A DNA stretch of 64,000 bases from Strongylocentrotus droebachiensis. Taxonomy: Eukaryota > Echinodermata > Echinoidea > Camarodonta > Strongylocentrotidae. The DNA lies in assembly GCA_035222895.1 (NCBI GenBank), contig JAVYIG010000163.1:744001-808000 (forward strand). Direction: 5' to 3'. Positions 49,439 to 60,614 of this stretch are shown piece after piece. The stretch's first letter is position 1, and each line of letters starts with the position of its first letter. The position numbers were made by a program, and so were the translations under genes. Below the pieces are notes generated by a model, which made no database searches, was not told the origin of the DNA, and saw only the letters and a program-made list of their open reading frames with translations.

Positions 49439-52400
49439 TGTTTAGTGGGGCAGTAGGTGTTCTCTTTTTTTTTCTTGAAATATTTGCAAATGTATACGGT
49501 ACATGCAAGCTTGTCGAGGAAATTATTAAAACTCTATTTGCGATTTGTTTAAAATGTGAAACTACAATTTTGTTCATGTGAGTAGAATCATCTAGGTCTA
49601 TTTTTCTTCTTTAAATATGTAAGTATTTTTCTTCTGTAACTTTATTGGCATAAATATTTTATATGTGATTTTATTTGTATAACCTTGTATTGAAATGTTA
49701 AAAGTTCAGTTGCAAATTGGTATTTCCCCCTTTGTTTGTTTCCCCAATGATTTTCAAGCGCACACAACAAAGTTAGACTGTCCTCAGCTGACCAGTGCTC
49801 AGCTGATCGCACGCGCGCTTCTCCCTCGAGAGTCTGGTCGACCTTCGAGATAAGTTGAATTGTCCTTAGCTGACCCCAGACTTTTCATGTGGTTGCGCCG
49901 GGCGCTCCTATATATCAGCTTAAGTTAAATATCTGCCCCTTGGGAGTCTCGAGACTCGAGATCTCTGGTCCAGCTACATCCACATGTCGTATATGTGCCA
50001 CCGCTGTTTCAAATAGGGAGAGAGAGAGTGGAGAGAGCGAGCGAGCGAAAAAGGCTCACTAGAAAGTGCTGGATACTAGTACTAGTACAGTCCACTCTTC
50101 CCTCACTCTCCTCTAAAATGTGTTGTTGATGGGTGTAACGAAAATGTATGTGAAGTGGGAAAATGTCTTCGTCTGCAATATGTGTGACCGTTTGTGCTTG
50201 GTCCATTGTGTGGCTCTCGACTAATTACTCTCGGAGTAATACATTTTATTCAATGTTATTAAGAGCGATGCATATTGAAATCGATCTCTCATATTTTAAT
50301 TAGATAACTATTTAGAATTTACATTTATAAAATTAAGTGAGCCATGAATAATTTGATTACCATCCACATATTTTGTTTATCGATTTTCTAGATTTATTAT
50401 TTCAGTTGGTCAAAGCATGGACCCTACCATGCAGTACCAGCAAAAGCTAAAAAGACAATTTGGTTCGCTGATTTTGAGACCTGATACTAAGATTAGAGAC
50501 CATACCGATGACAATTTAATAAGACTTAAAGAGATACATAGCTTAAGCCTCGGTCACAAATGCCATTGCAAACTGCTACGAACGCCGTACGAACGATTTT
50601 CAGACAATGGAAATTCTGGAAGACAATAGAAAAACAGGAAGATTCGTACAAAATTATTTGTGACCGTAGCATTAGGTTACTTGTCTTCGTCTAATCATGC
50701 CTTTTTGCTTAGTGACATTAACAATTATGACTGCACTATTAGTATTAAATTCTCATCATTTTCTCCTCGGATTCAGCTCACTAAAAGAAAGGTAGGTTTG
50801 TGTACGGATGTACATGCATGTGTGTGCATTTGAGCCGTCAAGGGTTATGTCAACAGAGAACTTGACTTTCCCGGTTCCCCCAACTAAGAACAAATGAATA
50901 TCAAAGTTAATTCTCGTCTGTCAGGAAAATTAGCAAAAGTTAATCTCAGTTCCACAAATTACACAATGTTCATATTGAGTGGCCGCCAAGTCACGCTGAC
51001 CGTACCACGATCGGGCCATGCCTTGGGAGTAAACATGTGGTCACAAACTCACAATGCGCTTAAACCGCAAACACGATCGAGGTTTATTCTTTCCTCAAGA
51101 CCCTAGACTGCGACCCAACCACATTTAAACCTATCCAAGAGATGGCAAACGTTGCGGGCTCCATACTGGCAGGCTGGCACAAGATAAAAAAAGTAATAAA
51201 AGTCTTGATAAGTAGGTTAAGTCCAGTGAATCCTGGGAAAGTAGTAGCTGAACAAAAGCCCCGCCGGAGTCGGGTGGGGGAAGTTATAATGCACGTGGAC
51301 GTTGTGTACGACAAATGAAAACAAAGCAGGCCACGGAAAAGATAGAGAAAACAGGAATGAGGAGACATACTGGGGGTGGGGCAGGGGCCCAGTCAGGAGA
51401 TCGGAGGCAAGTCTCTAATCTCCTTCGTTTAACTTCATTTTATTTGTTGTTGCTTTAATGAGAAAAAGGTAAAGATTTGTCAATAAACCTAATGAAAAGA
51501 TCACTATTCACAGGTGATCAAAAGCCAATAAAAAATGGACCTCCTTTTATTAAAGTGGTAACATGTATCCCTCCTTTATCCGTTTATTAGTCTCTTATTG
51601 TCAATCTAAAATGGGTCTTTCACGGCTTCACCACTTTCACTGTCTCTCAGAAGAAATGACTGGCCAGTGAGCCGCTGTTCGACGAAAAAGAGTAAAGAGA
51701 GACGAAAGGCAGAAAGTAGAAAGAGAGTGAGAGAGGGGCGGGGTATTAACACTTGTTTTGTATATTTTGTGTATGTGTGTTTGTTTTGAGAAGGGGATGA
51801 ATTGGAAAAAGTTTCCAACAAAAAAAGAATAGAAGTGAAGTTTACCACTCAGTGCTCTTCATTTATTCTCTTTCTCTCAGATATATTCTCATCTCATTCA
51901 TTTCATTTGCTTTTCTCTTTCACTCTCCTTTTCTCCTTTCTAGGCACATCTTGAATTTCCCTCTCAAAATTTTCTCTCAAGTCTCAATACTCATTCAATA
52001 AGACACTTGTTCTCACATATAGTTTGCTCCTCACTCTCAACGCTCAACAGAATGTCACTAAGTCGGGAACGCCTGCATAATATGAAAATAGAAACTGAAG
52101 ATTTTTTTTTTTTTTTGTAAACTATTTTATTTCATACCTCATCGCTGTACAGCCTGTACTCTCATTGTTATTTTTTTTCTGCAGTGAAAAGCATGATATC
52201 AAACGGAAGAAACATTCAAACATACTATTAACATTAACAATGAATTCTGTTGGTAATTTAAATGAACGACATCAAAAGTTACTCGTATTTCTACGCCCCC
52301 TATAAAAGAAAACAATTGCTTTTCCCATCGAACAAATATAGAAAATTATGAATTATCGTAGGCCTACATAACCATTTTTTTTAAAACATGAACAAAGACG

Positions 52401-55400
52401 AAAATATTCAAGTTAAAAAAATTACAATAATATACCACAACAGTTCGTATATCTGCTCACTGAACTGCCTGTCAATTAAGTTATCACCCAAAACTTGAGA
52501 AAGCCTTACCGCTCGTCAATGTGCTTCTTTATTTTATAAGTCCAGAAAACAGAAAATACCACTAAAAATTAAAAGCTAAAAAAAATGTTGAATTGTTCAC
52601 TGAATGTGACTGGCTCATAAGATTGACTTTCATTACACCCCCCCCCCCCCCCGACAATGGATGGAAGAAGATGGAAGAATCGATGGAAGACGGAAGTATT
52701 ACATGTATAACTATTTAGATGAAAATCTAATGAATATATTGACTATTCATCTTGATAATAGCAAGTTTGTTCAGGTTTTCTGGGTTGAGGGAACATCTTT
52801 TTTTGGTAAGGATGTTACCGGCCATCGAGAACATGCGTTCTGATGTGACGCTGGCCATTGGGCAGGTTTGGAACGCCAATGCCGCTTTGGAAATTAACGG
52901 AAAGGCATTACCATTCTCTTTGAAGTATTCAAGCACTGCCTTTTGGTTACTCGTTGTGGCGATGTTGGGCTCATCTAGATAGCGCTTGAGTTCCCGGGCA
53001 GCTGACTCGCGGAGAGTTTCTTGATGGCCTACGACGATGTCCTCGTCGTCGCTGTCGGACTCGGTTGCGGCCAGTATCCCTGCCATGAGAGACTCGTCGA
53101 GGTTTCGTCCTGTGTTCTGAATTTCGACGGTGATGGGAGCCGGAGGCGGGTGGACAAGGCTGGCATCTTGGTCTTGGACATCATCTTGGACATCATCTTG
53201 GACATCATCTTGGACATCATCTTGGACATCATCTTGGACATCATCTTGGACATCACGTGACCGCGGGGCATCGTCTACGTTGGGCGAGGCGTTGTCGGCA
53301 ACGGAACTGTCAGAGTCGAATGGGTCGCCGTATTCTTGGGTTTGGTCGTCACCAATGCTGTCAGTGTCATCATGATGATCCTGTTGCGCGACCTGGGCGA
53401 TTGGAGTTGTGTGCCTTTTATTGACGAGGGAGAGAATGGTGTCAATGACTGCCGATTCCACCTGGTCACGCTTCTCACGGGGGACGAACTTCTTCTTGTA
53501 ACTGTAAATAAGTACAGGAACAAAACAAAAGCAAATTATAAAATGGACTTTGAACTTTATGAAAAGAAAATGAAACAAAAATTAAAAATTAAAAAAAGGC
53601 AGACATATTAATGAAACTATGAAAGATTCATAGTTGCCGTGATAAATGTGATAATGTAAGTTCACACACCCTTTTACATTATTCCGGGACATAATCCGAA
53701 TATCTGTTTTTCCCCCTTAAATTTGAACAGATAATTTCTAGCAAAAGACTTTTAAATGTTGTAATTTATTTTACTATATATTTGTTTACGTATAATTATA
53801 ATCAACCTACGTATATAAATTATGCGAATTATACAGGCTACTTGTGTCTTAGAAATAAGTAAACAATATTTGATAGGATTATGAATTATATTCTCATTCT
53901 TCTTCAACCTGGATTTAGTTATTTATTTTGAATGAATATGTAAATACATTTCACTATTGTATGTTTATGAATCGATTTAATTGTTATGAATCTTACCGTG
54001 GGTCAAGCAGAGTTGATGCCAAATAGTGGGTGTTGTCATCCGACATGATGTGGGTCGCGTACATGTCCCGGAGCTTCTTCAACAGATGGTCCTTTGTCGA
54101 CCCGATTCCCTCAGCGGGAGAGCGCTCTACGGAGACCATCAACCCCTTCCACGTCGGGACATACGAGGAGACAGTCGATGTAATCTTGCTGCACAGGAGC
54201 GTCGCCTGATTGAATGGCTCCAACAGCTTCACAAACTGCTCCATCGTATCACAGATGTCAGTCCAATGTACGAAGCTCCTTGGTAGCTCCACACCATGTG
54301 ATCGCATCACTCTGTCCTGGATCAGGGCCTCGATGGCGAGCCGCTGGGGGAGAATCGTGGACAGCATTCTCAGGCAACTGTTCCACCTCGTCTCCACATC
54401 AGACTGGAGCTTGAGATGGGAGCCGCCCGGATAGAACATCTGCTGCAGCTCCTCAAATCGCCTCCTGACGGGCATGGAGTTCTTCACCTTCGACACAACC
54501 CGACGAAGTACCGTCAGCCCGTCAACGATGCGTCGCTGAGTTTTCATGACGTCACGCACCGCGAGGTTCATGTTGTGGGCGAAACACGAAACGGATCCAT
54601 GAATGCTGCCGCTTGTAGTTGCATCGCGGAGGCTCTTCCTGATGTTCGCTCCGTTGTCGGATACTCCACACATGATACCCATTTCCCTGGCATCATGGCA
54701 CCACTCGTCAAAAACCTTTTCCAGTCGAAGGCGAATGTTGTCCGCTGTTGCAGCCTCCTTGAACTCTTCAATGCTGATCAAAGCGCATCGTGGTTGTATC
54801 TGCAACAATTATGAAAGAAAACAGTTTGATGAAAATCAAATCTATTACATACTTTCTCATTTTTGTATTGTACATGCGCTCATTTCTTCTATTTTGTTTG
54901 CAGGAAAAATAATAAATAGAGCATGTTATTGCACCTGCTTCGTCTCTCACAGCATTAAAAAGAAACTTAAAAAGAAATTAAAAAGCATATTTAAAAAGCA
55001 TAATGATAACGGCTAAACGTTAGAGTAATAAGATAATTGTCAGATCTTATTCTGACCAGGAATGAAATAATAAATTGTGCAAAATCTTAATTCAAAATAT
55101 CAAATAAATTGTATTTTAAAATGATTTGGCTTATCAGGAGAATAATCACTAATGTATATAATTAAATGAAAATAAAATGAATAACAAATAATCGAAAATA
55201 ATAAAGAGTCAAAATTAAAACTTTGATTTACAATTTGGCAAATCTATGAAATTCAGGGGGAAGGGCATTCAATCAGCAGATATTGCATATCATTATCAAA
55301 GTAACAAATTATTTCACGGATAATAAAGTATTAAATGATAACATTTCTTACCATTTCTTGATTTGTGACATACCAATGGAGCGTCACACACATGTATTCG

Positions 55401-58400
55401 CTGGTTAGCCCTCTCCACATATCAGTTGTGAAACTGAAAGGACCGATGGTTCTCCGGATGTCGTCCTTCAGTGCCATCTTCACCTCCTGAAAGATGGCAG
55501 GAACAATGTTCATGGAAAACACTGGTCGAGTAGGTATCTTGTACCTCGGGTCCATGTAGTTCAAAAGTCTACGAAAACCTGCGTTTTCTACGATGCTATA
55601 TGGACGAAAGTCCATTGCCATCATCAGTCCTATTAATCTGGAAATCTCGTTTTGCCTCGGATGGTTGTGGGGGTAGGCGGCATCGATCGATATGAATGCC
55701 CTCATTGACGTTTGCCTGGACGTCGCTGCCGACGCCGTGGCCGTGCTTGATGTAGGCTCGTCGCCTTCGTCGGCTTGTGATGGACGACGACGAGGGATAC
55801 GGATACAGATTTGAACGTGCCTGGCTAAATTCGTGGTGTTGAATCTTCTTCTGGTTGTCCCCCTTGACACCTGTTTCTCGCAATGAATGCAAATCGCCTT
55901 GCTCTCATCATTCTCGCTAACTCGAAAATGATCCCAAACGGGTGACTTTTTTCGTGGAGGTGGAGCCATTGTAGAGTACTAATGAGTTGAGTATTAACCG
56001 AGCTAAAAAATATTTGAAGACTGGTGAATGTGGAAACTTTCTGAAGCTTTTTATAAGCGAGATGCGATTTTCGTTTTGAGGTGTTAAAAAAGTGACAAGT
56101 AATTTAATCAATGATCAAAGAAAAAATGCCTTCCGTTCCGACATGACCACACACATATCAAGACATCCCCCCTTTTTTACGTCCGTATTTTTGATTTATC
56201 TTTTCCCCATCATTAATTTTGGCGGGAACCACAAAGACTAAATCTTATTTCCTTACATCGGAAGAACATTCCTCCCCCTAGGCATCATTTCGGAAGACGG
56301 TACATAGTCAGGCAGTCGGCAACTAAAACCAAACACAGGAGCACCAATCACAATCACATTTCACTTTCAACCAATCAGCGTATCATCTTACCTTTGGACG
56401 AAGCGGGAAAGCTCAAGACATCAAGTCATAAAGGGGCTCTGTCTCTTGGCCTGAACGTGCCTGCTCCCTGTTCACCCACGAGCGAAAGCCTGACTGAAGC
56501 GCCATTTTTTGTTATATAACGTGTTGCAACTGTACCATGTTTTTTCCCCCTTCGTTTTCTCTCCCCGAAAAACTAGATTTTGCCGTGGTGACGTTTGACC
56601 TGACCTTTATTTAAAAAATCATGGGTTTAGGTAACTTTAGGGCAAGGGTTGCATTTTTAGGTTAGCTTTATGGTTTTTAGGTTAGGAAGTGACGTAAATC
56701 AGTTATGTTTTAGATCAATATTGGAAATTTGATTTGTGTGGGGCATTGGTTGCGGAGCGAGTGCCACCGATGCGTGTGTTAAAGAACTTTTTATTATTGT
56801 GTTATACTAAATGGATATGACCCAAATAAGTTTAATATCAGTTGTCAAAAGTAGTCAAAAGTAACGCTTATTATTCATTTGAAGTATTTATTAAACCTTG
56901 TCTGAAAGCAAAAAACAACAACATTGTTCAAATTTACAAATGTCCTACATGACTTGTATTTAATTTACAATAATAACAAAAGACCGACAAAAATGCATTT
57001 TGCAAATAAGTGGATACTGTTGTTTCTTTAAAAAATACTGAATTCATTCGACTGTTCATCAAACTGAAATTACATGTTAACAGTTGAAAATAATGTTTTA
57101 GACCACGACCTTTGATCGACGTTACTTTGATCTCAGTTGGTTTTCAAATTAAAATGCCATCTTTTGAGAATGGTCCATCTCCGGAGGAAATGTCGACATA
57201 AGAAAACTTTTAGGCAAGTAGGAACAATAGATGGGTAATTTCTTACTTTTATGTTAACATCAATTGTCCAATATATTTAGTACCTATTAAATGATGCACT
57301 TGGTTTTGTATGAAATTATAACAATATTTTAGCGGATGCGTAATTAAAAAAAGACAATTGGTTTGTAGTGAAGGGATTTCTTCAAGAAGTTTTAACCAAT
57401 TCAGTGTACACATATTTTGTTCTTCTTCAATATTGCCAACATTTATATCATCTTTAATTGGAACCTTTTAGCTAATGAAGGTACTGTAGGCCTATACTGT
57501 TCGATTGTGATCCCATCTCTTTGATAATAGCATAATGAGCACTCTCTCAGCCTGGAAGTATGACTCGAGTTTTTTTTTTATATCTCTAATTGGGTCTCGT
57601 AACAAACAACAGTATTGGTTAAATTGTACATATATTAACGTTTCTTTATACAGATTCCGTACAAATTTCCTCTCGTGTGAATGCCCTATACAATTATGTA
57701 ACAAAAAAGTATCGGAAGCGCATTTGCCTGTTTGGCTGTTAACGAACTAGGATGAGAAGGCGGTACCGCTTCACCCTGAAGGCTCAATAAATCTTCATCC
57801 TCAGTTATCTGTCCAAGTGGCGGGAAACCCAAAAGTTTTGCAACGGAAGCGTCTGTTTGGCGAACTACTCAGGGGCATTATGTAACCTGATTCTCTCTCA
57901 CTTTTGGCATGCGAAAAAAAAGAGGAAACGATTCAAACATTTTTATTCCATACTCTGATAAAATACACACTTTCGGCAGGCGCGGATCCAGGGGATGGCC
58001 GAGCGGGCCTTGCCCCCCCCCCCCCCCCGGCCAAAAAAAGGGAAAGAAAAAAGACGGGCCGCCCCCCCCCCCCCTGGCAAAAAAAAGGCAAAAAAATTTG
58101 TGTCTAGGAATTTACCTTTTCTATTTTGCTCAAAGGAGGGGGGGGGGGGGGGTGTTTAGTAAAATAAAAGGTGCTCACTATGCCTGCCCCCCCCCCCCCC
58201 CAACTGAGCGAAATTTAAATTTCCGGGGCAAAAAAAAGAAAAATTAGTGCCTCACTACGCACCCCCCCCCCCCCAAGAAATCCTGGATCCGCGCCTGCTT
58301 TCGGAAGCAAAGATCGCCCCTGCTTCGAGCTCTCCCCGGTCTCCCATCCTGCTCTCACCCCTCTCTCCATGTGCGCTCGATCTCTCTTTCGCTCTTTCCC

Positions 58401-60572
58401 CTATCTCCACGTGCGTGCGATCTCCACTTCTTCCTCCCTCTCATCTCTCTTAATCATAACTTCATAAGTATACCGAGAGACCAACCACGTAATAAAAGTT
58501 ACATAGTGCATTGAAGAAATTGAACCTACCCGTCCATCTTCAGTCAGAGGGATGATGACTATCAAAACAAATAAATAACACTCGTCAATATGCGGGATGG
58601 GATGGGGGAGGGGGTTATATTAAAATCAAAATGGTGATGAATACTTGTACCACCGAAGCCCCGTGGGTATAATGTAGTTATTTATTATATATCAGATGTC
58701 CCACTGAAAATATAGTTGACATAATGTAGGACCTGCATGCTATCATTAAAACAAGTTTACTTAATATTTTAAAGTCTTGACGAATTATAAATTAATGAAC
58801 GTCTTGAATTTCAATGTGAATCACCATTGAACTCGCTATGAAACCAGATATATACTATTAATTTTTGTGCAGACTTATAAATCCAATACGTTGACAAGAA
58901 GTTAAAGAACATTTTGAGAATAGGGGATGAAAAACAATGGCAAAATGCTGATGCGCAATCTTTTCCCAGTTGTCTCAGTGCGTATAATAAACGGTAAAAG
59001 TAAATTCACAAATGAAACTGTATTATCTTCATAAGTACTCCCTTAAAAATACGAACTCAGTTTGTCCTATCTCCTCTTTATGTGAAACTAAATAGTATCG
59101 GAAGCGCTCTTCCCTCTTTGGCTGTTAATGTTAACTAGTCTAACAACAAATAAAAGTAGGATGAGAAGGCGGTACCGCTTCACCCTGAAGGCTCAATAAA
59201 TCTTCATCCTCAGTTATCTGTCCAAGTGGCGGGAAACCAAAAAGTTGTGCAACAGGAGCGTCTGTTTGTAGCGGGGCGAACTACTCAGGGGCATTATGTA
59301 ACCTGATTCTCTCTCACTTTTGGCATGAGAAAGAAAAAAAAAGAGGAAACGATACAAGCATTTTTCCATACTCTGATGAAATACACACTTTCGGAAGCAA
59401 AGATCGCCCCTGCTCCGAGCTCTCCCCGGTCTCCCATCCTGCTCTCACCCCTCTCTCCATGTGCGCTCGATCTCTCTTTCGCTCTTTCCCCTATCTCCAC
59501 GTGCGTGCGATCTCCACTTCTTCCTCCCTCTCATCTCTCTTAATCATAACTTCATAAGTATACCGAGAGACCAACCACGTAATAAAAGTTACATAGTGCA
59601 TTGAAGAAATTGACATAATGTAGGACCTGTTATAATACAATTAATTAGTTAATTCTTTTTCTCATTCAAACAAGTTTACTTATTATTTTAATGCTCAGAG
59701 TCTTGACGAATTTTAAAGTAATGACCGTCTTGAATTTCAACGTGAATCACCATTGAACTCGCTGTGAAACCAAATATATTACTATTTATATTTATGCCGA
59801 CTTGTAACTCCAACAGGTTGAAAAGAAGTTAAAGAACATTTTGAAAATATAGGATGAAAAGCAATGACAAAATACGGATGTGCAATCTTTTCCCAGTTTT
59901 CTCAGTGCGTAAAAAAATGGTAAACGGAAATTTACAAATAAAACTGTAGATCTATATCTTTCATATTACTCCCTTCAAAATACAAACTTTTTTTTTTCTT
60001 AGCAAGAAAAAAAAAAGATAAGTCCTAAACTGAGCACAGGAAACAAAAAAATGGACATATTGGCCAAGGCCGCCAAGCAGAGTTAGCGATAACATTCTCG
60101 ATAAGCGCAAGACTGGGCGTAATTTACGAGCTTATAAAAGGTGATGCCAGCGCACAGAAGTGAAAACATGGTGCGAAGCTGTAGGATCGGTGGATAGCGG
60201 TATTGTCTCATGTCATATCGGTTGAAAAATGTTGATAACTTTTAGGACACGCGACACGAATTAATCTGTGTTTACTTGAAACAGGTGAGAGTTCATTCAT
60301 CGCGATGCTTGTAAAAATCGGTTTAGTCTGGTGTCTGCTACCTCGAGGCTATCATGACCTTAGTTGAGGACATCTGAATATCAAAACACTTGCAGAATAG
60401 TGTGCTCTTCCATCGCTTGGCGAGCGTACGCTCTGTGCTGCCAGGGATTGTGTTACTGCGCATTGGCTATTGCGGCAAGATGTAACATTCAGAATAGTCA
60501 AAATACAATACAAAAGCATTCTTCCTAATTAATATGAATTGCTAAACAATAATGATATACATTTGTTTGTTT

Positions 60573-60614
<42 letters not shown>

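Noticed and set aside
53021..53375. Repetitive open frames opposite transposase exon 3
   Set aside because: They are other-frame readings of the 12-bp repeat; the (VQDD)n frame belongs to an intact hAT transposase.
54416..55016. Plus-strand open frames over transposase exon 2
   Set aside because: Antisense shadows without family resemblance.
57904..58453. Proline-rich open frames inside the hAT element
   Set aside because: They run through poly-C tracts and MITE sequence; no conserved domain and no splice support.
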